A stretch of 64,000 bases of DNA from Actinocatenispora sp963805605 (GTDB lineage Bacteria > Actinomycetota > Actinomycetes > Mycobacteriales > Micromonosporaceae): NCBI GenBank assembly GCA_963805605.1, contig CAWDUX010000003.1, positions 682,001-746,000 of the forward strand, read 5' to 3'. Of the stretch, positions 1 to 8,513 are shown in pieces. Both the position numbers and the translations under genes were made by a program. The notes under the pieces are model-generated. The model did not search any database and was not told the DNA's origin. It saw only the letters and a program-made list of their open reading frames with translations. Position 1 is the stretch's first letter, and each line of letters begins with the position of its first letter.

Positions 1-13
1 GCGCGCCCCCGGG

Positions 14-523
14 TCAGCCGCGTGGCCCGGCTGGCTGACCCGGCTCCATGATCTCGCCCTCCAACGGCACACCAGGCTCTGCCGTGCCCGCCCCAGCCGG
101 TGGCTGCGCGACCCGCACCCGCCGCGGCCCGAACATCTGCCCGACCACCTCCGGCGACAACCGGCGCCCCGCTGCCCGTTGCGCCATCGCACTGACCGCG
201 GAACGCACCGGCGGAAGGAACAGCGCCGCCCCCGCCAGGTCGGTGACAAACCCGGGGAAGGCGATCAGCAGGCCAGCGGTGAGCGCGATCAGCCCATCGG
301 TGGCCTCCTGGCCCGGTGCCCGACCCTCGTCGAGCGCGGCCCGGAACCGCCGCCACGCCCGCGCGCCGATCCGACGCACCAGCACCACCCCGACGACCGA
401 GGTGACCAGCAGGAACAGCAGCGCCCAGCCCGGACCGACCAGCTGCGCGACACCCAACAGCGCCACGATCTCCACCAACACCGCCACCGGGGGCAGTATC
501 AGGGCCAGTGCCACAAGCCGCAC
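14..523 (-). CDS. fxsA: FxsA family membrane protein
   Basis: About 169 aa if read from the GTG at 523. A GGGAGG ribosome-binding site lies just upstream of that codon, and the next residues open the first membrane segment (VRLVALALI). An in-frame GTG three codons earlier is possible. Two or three hydrophobic segments are visible in the first ~100 residues, around a family-like stretch with FPGFVTDLAGAALFLPP. The C-terminal tail is polar, Pro/Gly-rich and probably cytoplasmic. FxsA proteins are inner-membrane proteins named for suppressing F-plasmid exclusion of phage T7; their role in actinomycetes is unknown. The gene starts 16 bp after the stop of lnt on the same strand, so the two are probably co-transcribed. 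The stop is 14 bp from the window edge. Confidence 0.85.
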   Translation of the reverse strand: MRLVALALILPPVAVLVEIVALLGVAQLVGPGWALLFLLVTSVVGVVLVRRIGARAWRRFRAALDEGRAPGQEATDGLIALTAGLLIAFPGFVTDLAGAALFLPPVRSAVSAMAQRAAGRRLSPEVVGQMFGPRRVRVAQPPAGAGTAEPGVPLEGEIMEPGQPAGPRG

Positions 524-539
524 CGTATCCACCTCCCGC

Positions 540-2171
540 TCACCGCCGCCCGCGTGACGGGCGCTGTGTCCACCGTAGCCCGGCCGCGACACCCAGGCCG
601 AGCAGCGCAACGGCGACCAGCACGACCTCCGGGACCGCCCCGAGCCGGGTGGCCAGGGTCGTCGCCGTACCCCGCCGCACCTGCCGCTCGATCACCGTCC
701 GGGTGTTGAACCGGGTCGCCTGATGAACGTCGCCGTCAGCGTCGACGAACGCCGACACCCCCACAGTGGAAGCCATCAGCGCCGGCCGGCCATGTTCACG
801 CGCCCGCAGCCGCACCATCGCCAACTGCTGGCGCGACTCGGCAGTGTTGAAATCGGCGTTGTTGGTCTGCACGGTGATCAGGTCCGCGCCATGGGTGACC
901 GTATCGCGTACCAGATTGTCGTAGGCGACCTCGAAACAGATCACGTCACCGACAGTGGCCGGCCCCATGTCCAGCGCGCCGGTCCGGTGCCCCGGCACGA
1001 AATCCGACCGGACCAGGTCGACCTTGCTGGTGACCCGCCGCGCCAGTGAACGCAGCGGAATGTACTCCGCGAAGGGCACCGGGTGCTGCTTGACATACAT
1101 CGGCCGCTGCGGCCCGCTGCCTGGCCGCCACACGATCCCAGCGTTACGGGCGTGCGTACCAGGACCAGCGAGGACCGCGCCGACCAGAATCGGCGCACCG
1201 ATCGTGTCGGCGGCGTCCTGGATGCGCCGGTAGGCGTCGTAGTTTCGCAGCGGGTCGATGTCCGAGGAGTTCTCCGGCCACACCACCATGTCGGGTCGGC
1301 GAGCCTCACCCGCGGCGACCCTCGCCGCCAACGCCAACGTGGCGTCGACATGGTTGTCCAGCACAGCCCGGCGCTGTGCGTTGAACTCCAACCCGAGGCG
1401 GGGCACATTACCCTGCACGATGGCGACCGTCACCGTCCGTCCGGCAGGCTCCCCGACCGGCACCGTCACCCCGGCGAGGGCGACCAGCACGGCGGCGCCC
1501 AGCCACGCCCCGGCGCGTACCGCCCGCTGCCGCAACGCCGTACCACCAGCCGGCAGCGACCACACCGCGGCCGCCACCAACCCCCCGGCAAGCGCAACAC
1601 CGAAAGTGAGCAGCGGCGCCCCGCCCAGCGCGGCCAGACCCGCCAGCGGCCCGTCCTGCTGACTGAACGCCAACCGCCCCCACGGGAACCCGCCCCACGG
1701 CAACCGGTCCCGCAACGCCTCCTGCGCCACCCACAAGCTGCCGGTCAACACCGGCCACACCCACCGGGCACGATCCACCAGCCGGCTGGCCGCCGCAGCA
1801 CAGGCACCCAACAGCCCGACGTAGACAGCTTCGAACGCGGCCAGCACAACCGGCCACGGCCACTGCCCCACCACGATGCTCGTCCAGCTCAGCAGCGGCA
1901 CGAACAATACGAGGCCACTCAGCGCACCCAGCGCCAGGCCGGTACGCGCCCGCCTACGGTGCACCGCGACAGCCAGCAACGCCACCCCCAGCGGCGCGCA
2001 GAACCACAGGCCGTACGGCGGGAACGCGACCAGCAGCGCCACGCCGGCCAGGGCCGCGGCACACAACGCCCACGGCAACGGAAACGGCCGCGCCACCGCG
2101 GTGACAGGCTCCGCGGCAACCGGCGACGGATCGGTGCTCTGCGCGCTGCCAGCGACATCGGGGGTGCTCAC
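540..2171 (-). CDS. lnt: apolipoprotein N-acyltransferase
   Basis: About 543 aa from the GTG at 2171 (V-S-T-P-D-V). It transfers an acyl chain to the amino-terminal Cys of membrane lipoproteins, the last step of lipoprotein maturation. The N-terminal ~230 residues hold several membrane helices. The C-terminal half is a nitrilase-like domain with the Glu-Lys-Cys triad in recognisable contexts: VVWPENSSD, YVKQHPVPFAEYIP and GDVICFEVAYDN. A short helix and a basic tail end the protein. The reading frame stays open further upstream, but that extension is Arg/Pro-rich and unlike Lnt. In many actinomycetes lnt is fused or adjacent to a dolichol-phosphate-mannose synthase (ppm1); no such gene is seen here. 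Downstream is fxsA. Confidence 0.93.
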   Translation of the reverse strand: MSTPDVAGSAQSTDPSPVAAEPVTAVARPFPLPWALCAAALAGVALLVAFPPYGLWFCAPLGVALLAVAVHRRRARTGLALGALSGLVLFVPLLSWTSIVVGQWPWPVVLAAFEAVYVGLLGACAAAASRLVDRARWVWPVLTGSLWVAQEALRDRLPWGGFPWGRLAFSQQDGPLAGLAALGGAPLLTFGVALAGGLVAAAVWSLPAGGTALRQRAVRAGAWLGAAVLVALAGVTVPVGEPAGRTVTVAIVQGNVPRLGLEFNAQRRAVLDNHVDATLALAARVAAGEARRPDMVVWPENSSDIDPLRNYDAYRRIQDAADTIGAPILVGAVLAGPGTHARNAGIVWRPGSGPQRPMYVKQHPVPFAEYIPLRSLARRVTSKVDLVRSDFVPGHRTGALDMGPATVGDVICFEVAYDNLVRDTVTHGADLITVQTNNADFNTAESRQQLAMVRLRAREHGRPALMASTVGVSAFVDADGDVHQATRFNTRTVIERQVRRGTATTLATRLGAVPEVVLVAVALLGLGVAAGLRWTQRPSRGRR

Positions 2172-2284
2172 CGGTCGATTGTGCCGCACGCCGCGCGGGC
2201 ACCCCGCAGCCGGCGTACGGGCCGCGCACCACAGATCCCACAATGTCGGGCACATCGGTTGTGCCCTGGGGAAGGAAAGGAAGA

Positions 2285-2309
2285 GGGGCGCGGCGTGACG
2301 CCGCGCCCC
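2285..2309. terminator. perfect 11-bp hairpin
   Basis: GGGGCGCGGCG (2285-2295), loop TGA, CGCCGCGCCCC (2299-2309). It is a perfect, very GC-rich stem with no U-tract. It lies between the end of the kam operon (stop at 2699, minus) and the lnt start (2171). It could end read-through from the kam operon or sit in the lnt leader. The terminator reading is an inference. Confidence 0.5.
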
Positions 2310-2698
2310 GCGCTCCCAGGTCCTTCCCGGCCGGTGTGCGCGCAGAACGCTCCGGACGACCTTCGGACCGACCCGGTGTGGACTGGATGCCCATCCGTGG
2401 CCGTTGTCTACTGGCCGTGCGTACCCCCTGCCCACACCGCTACGGCGACCGGTTCGCCCGCCCCGCCGACCCCCACCCACGTAACCTGGCCACCGTGGTG
2501 ACGCGACCTGTCACCACTTGCCCGCGGTGGAGGGACGAAGCGAAGCCGAGCCGCCCCCCGAGGTAGGACGAACTGCACGGTACGCACCTGCCCCCCAGCG
2601 CTGTCAACCGGGACCGCCGGATCGGCCCCGACCCGGCCACAAAATCCACCCACAGGCGGCGTGTCGCGCAGCTGAGCGTGTCGCCCGCGCGTGCGTGG
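2310..2698. other. non-coding gap downstream of mutL
   Basis: Nearly 390 bp between the mutL stop and the hairpin upstream of lnt. The open frames here are Arg/Pro/His-rich, lack ribosome-binding sites and resemble no family I know. I see no RNA gene. The lnt promoter must lie here or just downstream, but no convincing -35/-10 pair was found. Confidence 0.5.
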
Positions 2699-4105
2699 TC
2701 ACCTCAGCGCGGCGGCGAGATCAGCAGGCAGATGACGGGCACCGAGCCGCGCGGCCGCCACCGGATGCTCCGCCGCCAGCAAACCCATCGCGACCAGCAC
2801 ATAGCGCTCGTCGACCACGCGCCGCGCCCGCCGCGGCAACGGGTAGCCGCCCGCATGATCATCCAGCGCGGCCGCCAACGGCACCCCGGCCGCGCCGGGC
2901 GCGGCGTGGCGCAGCACCCCGCCCGACCCGACCACCAACCGCACCTGTCGAAGGTCGCGGCCCCGGCCACGGCTACCGTCCGCGCGGCGCTCACCCCGGG
3001 CATGCCGACGCAACGCGACCGTCACCGCCAGCTGCGCGAGCTGCATGTCAACAGCACGTTCAGCCACGCTACCGGGCAACACGCCCGGATCCGCGGCACG
3101 CACCTGCGCCGCGTCAGCCAACGCCGCCGCCCGCCCATCGTCCAACAGCCGCTCGGCCAGCGCCGCAGCCACCACACCCGGCGCGTTCCACCGCATACCG
3201 AGATCACCTTCCACGGTCCGGGAACGCCACAGAGTCCCGGCGACCTCCCGGCGCGGACCAGCCAACTCGGCGTCGGGAACCAGCACCGAGTACACGTCGG
3301 TGGTGGCGCCGCCCACGTCGACGACGACCACCTCACCGTGACCGGCGATCTGCCCGGCACCGTCGGCGAGCAGCTCCACACCGGCCAGCACCACATCCGG
3401 CGTGGCGGCACGCACCAGCCCGGCGAACCGGGACCCGCGGGACAGTTTCTTACCACCGATCACATGCCGCAGGAACACCTCCCGGATCGCCGCGCGCGCC
3501 GACGCCGCAGCCAGCTCGCCGATACGGGGCAGCACGTTGTCCGCGCCCACAGCCGGCACCCCGGCACCCGACAGGGTCGCCAGCACCCGCTCCCGCGCCT
3601 CCACGTTGCCGGCGACAACCACCGGCACCCGCAGCCGGGTACCGGCCAGCCGCGCGGCGTTGTGGACCAGCACGTCGGCGTCGCCGCCGTCGGTACCGCC
3701 AACCAGCAGCACCACATCGGGCGCGGCTGCCCGCAACGCACCGACCTCCGCGCGGCCCAATCTGCCCGCGGCCACATGCACCACCCGGGCACCGGCCGAC
3801 AATCCGACCCGCTGCCCGGCCTCCGCGGTGACCAGCGGCTCGTAGCCGACCACCGCCAGGCGCAGCCCACCACCGGCCGACGAACACACAATCTGATGGC
3901 TCAGATCCGCCCCCGGCAACTGCGCGGCCACCTGACCCACACACCGATCCAACCCCACCAGCACATCAGTGTCCACAGTGGAACGGTGGTCGGCGGTCGC
4001 CACCAACTCGCCGGCCTGCAGATCAACCACCAGCACCTTGGTGTATGTCGACCCCACATCCGCGCACACCGCCAGCTCGCGCCGCCGCCACCCCACGGCG
4101 TTCAC
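2699..4105 (-). CDS. mutL: MutL/GlmL-like aminomutase-reactivating protein
   Basis: 468 aa, GTG start overlapping the kal stop (GTGA). The protein is an actin-like ATPase of the GlmL/MutL family. The phosphate-1 motif ADVGSTYTK is near residue 15, and LLVGGTDGGD and VVVDVGGATTDVYSV give the later nucleotide-binding motifs. In clostridial glutamate mutase and ornithine/lysine aminomutase loci, members of this family sit beside the B12-dependent mutase. They are thought to exchange damaged adenosylcobalamin using ATP. Here it is the last gene of the kam operon, directly after the 5,6-aminomutase and kal, which fits a reactivase for KamDE. Biochemical proof for the lysine enzyme is not something I can read from sequence. 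Confidence 0.85.
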   Translation of the reverse strand: MNAVGWRRRELAVCADVGSTYTKVLVVDLQAGELVATADHRSTVDTDVLVGLDRCVGQVAAQLPGADLSHQIVCSSAGGGLRLAVVGYEPLVTAEAGQRVGLSAGARVVHVAAGRLGRAEVGALRAAAPDVVLLVGGTDGGDADVLVHNAARLAGTRLRVPVVVAGNVEARERVLATLSGAGVPAVGADNVLPRIGELAAASARAAIREVFLRHVIGGKKLSRGSRFAGLVRAATPDVVLAGVELLADGAGQIAGHGEVVVVDVGGATTDVYSVLVPDAELAGPRREVAGTLWRSRTVEGDLGMRWNAPGVVAAALAERLLDDGRAAALADAAQVRAADPGVLPGSVAERAVDMQLAQLAVTVALRRHARGERRADGSRGRGRDLRQVRLVVGSGGVLRHAAPGAAGVPLAAALDDHAGGYPLPRRARRVVDERYVLVAMGLLAAEHPVAAARLGARHLPADLAAALR

Positions 4106-4488
4106 GTACCAGGCTGCGGCACCACGACCGTGCCGGTCGCGGTGACCGCCACCACCGGCTCGGCGAGCAACTCGGCCGCCGACTCACCACGATCCGGCCG
4201 ACCCCGGCAGATCACCACCGCACCGAACTCGATGCGCCGGCTCCGCCGCCCACGACCCACCAGCGTCGCGGTCACCTCCACCACATCCCCGGCCCGTACC
4301 GGCGCCCGGAACTGCACATCGTCGTAGGAGGCGAACAATCCCTCATCGCCGTCGGTACGGATACACAGCTCCGTGGCCACATCGCCGAACAACCCCAGGC
4401 AGTACGCGCCGTCGACCAGGTTCCCGGCATAGTGGGCATGACCGGCCGGCACATACCGGCGGTGGATGACCGTGACAGGCTCAGACAT
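4102..4488 (-). CDS. kal: 3-aminobutyryl-CoA ammonia-lyase
   Basis: 128 aa, ATG start overlapping the kamE stop by 8 bp. It is a small hotdog-fold protein matching Kal in length and in the motif set HAHYAGNLVDGAYCLGLFGD and APVRAGDVVEV. Kal removes ammonia from L-3-aminobutyryl-CoA to give crotonyl-CoA, which beta-oxidation or butyryl-CoA enzymes then use. The gene is locked between kamE and mutL by overlaps, so it is translated with the aminomutase. Other hotdog thioesterases share the fold; the neighbourhood makes the Kal assignment strong. Confidence 0.85.
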   Translation of the reverse strand: MSEPVTVIHRRYVPAGHAHYAGNLVDGAYCLGLFGDVATELCIRTDGDEGLFASYDDVQFRAPVRAGDVVEVTATLVGRGRRSRRIEFGAVVICRGRPDRGESAAELLAEPVVAVTATGTVVVPQPGT

Positions 4489-5266
4489 GGACCGGCTCCT
4501 GGCTGTGCGCGCCGCTACCAGCGCGGCGGGTGATCAACGCGTCGATCAGGTAACTCGCGACCTCACCCGGAGTCGTGGAACGGCCGAAGATCCGGTCCAC
4601 GCCCAGCTCCGCGGCCATCAGCTCGTCGAAACGGGGACCACCGGCGACAAGCAGTGGACGCTTACCCGCCGGGAACGCCTCCCGGAACGCCGCCGCCGCC
4701 TCCCGCACATTATGCAGATGCGCGTCGCGCTGGGTGACGACCTGACTGACCAGCACCGCGTCCGCACGCTCCGCCCGGGCCTTCTCCACCAGATCGGCGA
4801 CACCGACCTGGGCACCGAGATTGACCACCCGCATCTCCCGGTAGTACTCCAGCCCCTTGTGCCCGGCGGTGCCCTTCACATTGAGGATCGCGTCGATACC
4901 GACAGTGTGCGCGTCGGTCCCGATGCACGCACCGACCACCACCAACTTACGGCGCAGCCGTCTACGGATCGTCTGATTGACCGCCGAAGAACTCAGCTCC
5001 GGGTAGTCGCGCTCCGCCACCCGCACCGCCGAAGTGTCTACCAGATGCGACACCGGCCCGTAAACCACGAAAAACGTGAAATCCGGCCCCATCGCGCTGG
5101 CATGCACCACCATCGCCGGGTCAATGCCCATCTTCGCCGCCAACTGCGCGGCGGCACCCTCGGCACGCTTGTCATGCGGGATCGGCAGAGTGAACGACAC
5201 CTGCACCATGCCGTCGCCGGTCATGTCCCCGTAGGGCCGGATGATGTGATGCTGGGAGCCGCTCAC
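4481..5266 (-). CDS. kamE: D-lysine/L-beta-lysine 5,6-aminomutase, beta (B12-binding) subunit
   Basis: 261 aa, GTG start overlapping kamD (GTGA). The base-off cobalamin signature D118-A-H120-T-V-G123 is present, with His120 as the expected lower cobalt ligand. A Rossmann-like B12 domain follows (VLVSQVVTQRD, LLVAGGPRFDELMA). Just after the His motif comes DAILNVKGTAGHKGLEYY; the family's PLP-binding Lys lies in this region of the beta subunit, but I cannot fix the residue by eye. With KamD it moves the 6-amino group of beta-lysine to C5, giving 3,5-diaminohexanoate. It needs adenosylcobalamin and PLP. Confidence 0.92.
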   Translation of the reverse strand: MSGSQHHIIRPYGDMTGDGMVQVSFTLPIPHDKRAEGAAAQLAAKMGIDPAMVVHASAMGPDFTFFVVYGPVSHLVDTSAVRVAERDYPELSSSAVNQTIRRRLRRKLVVVGACIGTDAHTVGIDAILNVKGTAGHKGLEYYREMRVVNLGAQVGVADLVEKARAERADAVLVSQVVTQRDAHLHNVREAAAAFREAFPAGKRPLLVAGGPRFDELMAAELGVDRIFGRSTTPGEVASYLIDALITRRAGSGAHSQEPVHV

Positions 5267-6894
5267 GGCTGTGCCTCCAGAATGTCGGTCGCCGGGTTGT
5301 AGTAGACCTCGCTCTTACCCGCCACACCCGACAGACCCTTACCCCCGGTCGGGGGGCGTTTCATGATCCCGAACGTGCCCTCCCCGATGGCATCCAACAG
5401 CCCCTGATCACCGATGCGTTCCAACAACGTGACCGCCTCATGCAGAACCTGCTCGGCGCGCCGCTGGATGAACCCACCAGACGCGGGCACGAAATCCTCA
5501 TGCAGACCACCGCAGGCACCCAGCACGTACCGCACGTTCTGCAACGCGATGTCACGATCGGACAACCACGGCGTCACCACCGCCTCCGTCATCATCCCCA
5601 CCAGCAGGATGCTCTGCCCGGTCAACGTACCGACCAGGTTGAAAAACCCGTCCAACAAGTTGCCCCGGAACACATCACCGGTCATGTGCTTGGTCGGCGG
5701 CATCCACTTCAACGGAGCGCGCGGAAACAGCTCCCGCGCCAGCAACGCATGCGCCAACTCCAGCCGGAACGACTCCGGGACCTGCGGGTTGATCTCAAAC
5801 GCGTGCCCCAACCCCAGCTGCGCGTCGACCAGCCCCGCCTCCTTACCGAAATACTCGTTCAGCAACTGCGACACCGTCACCGTGTGCGCCTCGTCCACCG
5901 CGTCAGCGGTAGTCAGATAGTTGTCCTCACCGGTATTGATGATGATCCCCGCCCGCGCGTGCACCTGCCGGGAGAACCGCTGATCGACAAACGTCCGGAC
6001 CGGGTTGATGTCACGAAACAGGATCCCGTACATCGAGTCGTTGAGCATCATGTCCAACCGCTGCATCCCGGCCAACGCCGCGATCTCCGGCATACACAAC
6101 CCCGACGCGTAGTTGGTCAACCGCACATACCGGCCGACCTCCCTGCTCACCTCATCCAACGCCGCCCGCATCAACCGGAAGTTCTCCTGCGTGGCGTACG
6201 TGCCCGCGAACCCCTCCCGGGTCGCACCCTCAGGCACATAGTCCAGCAACGACTGGCCGGTGGAACGGATCACCGCGATCACATCCGCACCCGCCCGCGC
6301 CGCGGCCTGGGCCTGCGGAATGTCCTCGTAGATGTCCCCGGTCGCCACGATCAAATAGATCCACGGCCGCTGCGCCGGGTCACCGAACCGGCCCACCAAC
6401 CGCTCACGCGTCACCCGCGCCTGATCCATCCGCCGGACCCCGACATTCGTCGCGCGCCGCGCGAACCGTCGCGCCGCCGCGGCCTGCTTACCCTCCGGCA
6501 CCGTGAACCGCACCGAACCAGCAGCCGCCTTCTGCGCCAGCAACGTCACCGCATCACCGGCACCGGTCACACCACCAGTACTCAACCCCTCGGCGGTCAA
6601 CGCATGAAACACCGGCAGAGCCACCCCGTGGGAAAGCCCCACATCAGCCACCACCGCATCGACCAGCCGGTTGACCCACGGGATCCCGTCCGGGTCTGCG
6701 CCACTGATACCCGCCAACCGCAGCACCGCCCGCTCCACCGACACGGTGGTGTGCTCACGGGCCAACCTGACCACCGGACGCCCAGCCCGACGAGCCAGTT
6801 GACGGGCCCGCCGCACCAGGGCCGGGTCAAGATCCAATTTCCCGCGGCGGGGACGGGTACGGGTCCCCCCGGTACGGGCCGGTGCGCTTGCCAC
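5263..6894 (-). CDS. kamD: D-lysine/L-beta-lysine 5,6-aminomutase, alpha subunit
   Basis: 543 aa, GTG start at 6894 behind GGGAGGAAGCAC. It matches KamD throughout, with an amino-terminal region (KLDLDPALVRRARQLARRAG) and the TIM-barrel core around IYLIVATGDIYEDIPQ, GADVIAVIRSTGQSLLDYVP and NYASGLCMPEIAALAG. The C-terminal part includes MTGDVFRGNLLDGFFNLVG. KamD forms the catalytic barrel over the B12 cofactor held by KamE. It follows the amidohydrolase by 18 bp and overlaps kamE, so the mutase subunits are translationally coupled. Length is close to the clostridial enzyme (about 520 aa). Confidence 0.93.
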   Translation of the reverse strand: MASAPARTGGTRTRPRRGKLDLDPALVRRARQLARRAGRPVVRLAREHTTVSVERAVLRLAGISGADPDGIPWVNRLVDAVVADVGLSHGVALPVFHALTAEGLSTGGVTGAGDAVTLLAQKAAAGSVRFTVPEGKQAAAARRFARRATNVGVRRMDQARVTRERLVGRFGDPAQRPWIYLIVATGDIYEDIPQAQAAARAGADVIAVIRSTGQSLLDYVPEGATREGFAGTYATQENFRLMRAALDEVSREVGRYVRLTNYASGLCMPEIAALAGMQRLDMMLNDSMYGILFRDINPVRTFVDQRFSRQVHARAGIIINTGEDNYLTTADAVDEAHTVTVSQLLNEYFGKEAGLVDAQLGLGHAFEINPQVPESFRLELAHALLARELFPRAPLKWMPPTKHMTGDVFRGNLLDGFFNLVGTLTGQSILLVGMMTEAVVTPWLSDRDIALQNVRYVLGACGGLHEDFVPASGGFIQRRAEQVLHEAVTLLERIGDQGLLDAIGEGTFGIMKRPPTGGKGLSGVAGKSEVYYNPATDILEAQP

Positions 6895-6912
6895 GTGCTT
6901 CCTCCCGATGTT

Positions 6913-8445
6913 TCAGTCCTGCTCGAAGATGGTGAACCCATCACGCACGGTACGCAGACAGCGCGGCAATGGCGCGCCCTCACTCAGATCCGGCAACCCG
7001 TCCGCCAACCCCGCCGGACAGTCCCACACCGCCAACGTCGCCGGCGCACCAGGGGCCAGGAACCCACTGTCATCGACCCGCGCCGCCCGCCACCCACCCC
7101 GGGTATGCGCGGCGAACGCGGTCCGCACCGCTAACCGCTGCAACGGATTGTGATGGCTCAGCGCATCGCGCACCGACCCCCACGGATCCAACGGCGTCAC
7201 CGGAGTATCCGAACCCAACGCCAACGCAACACCCACACCAGCCAGCGAAGCCAACGGATTGCTGTCCAAACTGCGCTGCAACCCCAGCCGCGTCTGATAC
7301 ATCTGCCCCGAACCACCCCACAACCGGTCGAACGCCGGCTGCACACTCGCCGTCAACCCGAACTCCACGAACCCGGCGATCAGATGCCTGTCGAGAATCT
7401 CCACATGCTCCATCCGATGCCGGGCAGCCCGGATACGCTCCAGCCCCAACCGCTGCGCGGCCCCACCGAACCCCGCCAACACCGTCGCGACCGCGGCATC
7501 ACCGATGGCATGGAAACCGCCCTGCACACCGTGCGCGGTGCACTCCACGATGTGCGCCGCGACCTGCTCGGCGCTCAGATACGCGTGACCACAGTGCCCG
7601 GTATCGGCATACGGGGCCGACAGGTGCGCATCCTGCGAACCCAACGCCCCATCGGCGTACAGGTCACCCGCCGCACCCGCCGCACCCAACTCCCGGGCTT
7701 TACCCGCCGCACCCAACTCACCCCAGTACCCGATGACCTGCGGCCACGGCCCCTCCGCCGCCAACGCCAGCAGACCGGTGAAGTCCGCCTCACTGGACGT
7801 CGCCGGCCCCCCGCACTCATGGACACACGCCACCCCCGACGCCGCCGCCCGCGCCAACGCGGCCCGCTGCGCGGCGGTCCTCGCCGAAGTGTCCACCAAC
7901 CCCAGCGCAGACGCCCGCAGCGCCTCATGCGCGTCGATCTTGTGCCAGCCACCGACATGGTCGTAACCCGGCAACTCATGCACACCCGGACTACCGGTCA
8001 CCAGCTCCGGGGTACACAACGCGGAATGGCCACTGGTCTGCGCCAGATACGTCGGCCGACCCTCCGTGGCCCGCACCAACTCCGCCGGCGTCGGCAACGC
8101 CGGATCCGACCACGTGCTCTCATCCCAACCCTGCCCCACCAACAATGCACCCGCCGGCAGCGCCGCCGCATAGCTGGACACCGAATCCAGCAGCTCCCGG
8201 GCCGAGCGCACGCCCCCCAGATCCAAAGTCAGCAGACCCAGACCGGTATCGGTGACATGCACATGCGCGTCCACGAACGCCGGCGTCAGCAGCGCACCAT
8301 CCAACTCGACGGTGCGGTCAGGGATACGCGGACAATCGCCGTCGGCACCCACCCAGGCGATCCGCTCGCCGTCGGTGAGCACAGCAGTGGCGTTCGGGTC
8401 GGCCGGGCTGTACACCCGGCCACCTCGGTAAAGGATCGCTGCCAT
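6913..8445 (-). CDS. YtcJ-like amidohydrolase
   Basis: About 510 aa from the ATG at 8445 (M-A-A-I-L-Y-R-G-G). It is a metal-dependent amidohydrolase of the YtcJ type. The metal-binding motif lies in LLTPAFVDAHVHVTDTG, and later His/Asp ligand regions are GGFHAIGDAAVATVL, RHRMEHVEILD and ALGSDTPVTPLDPW. The substrate is unknown; relatives hydrolyse formamides and N-acyl amines. The gene is embedded between kdd and kamD in the same operon, which is not the usual composition of the clostridial pathway. A role in releasing lysine or beta-lysine from an acylated form, or in clearing a side product, is inference only. A 7-bp tandem repeat lies in its leader. Confidence 0.85.
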   Translation of the reverse strand: MAAILYRGGRVYSPADPNATAVLTDGERIAWVGADGDCPRIPDRTVELDGALLTPAFVDAHVHVTDTGLGLLTLDLGGVRSARELLDSVSSYAAALPAGALLVGQGWDESTWSDPALPTPAELVRATEGRPTYLAQTSGHSALCTPELVTGSPGVHELPGYDHVGGWHKIDAHEALRASALGLVDTSARTAAQRAALARAAASGVACVHECGGPATSSEADFTGLLALAAEGPWPQVIGYWGELGAAGKARELGAAGAAGDLYADGALGSQDAHLSAPYADTGHCGHAYLSAEQVAAHIVECTAHGVQGGFHAIGDAAVATVLAGFGGAAQRLGLERIRAARHRMEHVEILDRHLIAGFVEFGLTASVQPAFDRLWGGSGQMYQTRLGLQRSLDSNPLASLAGVGVALALGSDTPVTPLDPWGSVRDALSHHNPLQRLAVRTAFAAHTRGGWRAARVDDSGFLAPGAPATLAVWDCPAGLADGLPDLSEGAPLPRCLRTVRDGFTIFEQD

Positions 8446-8460
8446 GCCACCTAGTCTTCT

Positions 8461-8498
8461 GCCTGCCGCCTGCCGCCTGCCGCCTGCCGCCTGCCGCC
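8461..8498. repeat. 7-bp tandem repeat (GCCTGCC)x5
   Basis: Five exact copies of GCCTGCC in a row (8461-8495) plus a partial copy. They sit in the 68-bp gap between the kdd stop and the amidohydrolase start. On the coding (minus) strand this reads (GGCAGGC)n, which contains weak AGG-type ribosome-binding elements. The array is directly upstream of a start codon, so it may vary in copy number by slippage and change translation of the amidohydrolase. Confidence 0.9.
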
Positions 8499-8513
8499 CC
8501 GGCCGGATCCGAC

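Noticed and set aside
1083..4327. Long plus-strand frames opposite lnt and mutL
   Set aside because: Low-complexity Arg/Pro/Gln translations, no ribosome-binding sites, and both are antisense to well-conserved genes.
8461..8498. 7-bp repeats considered as a CRISPR or recombination site
   Set aside because: Units are 7 bp with no spacers and no cas genes or integrase; it is a simple tandem repeat.
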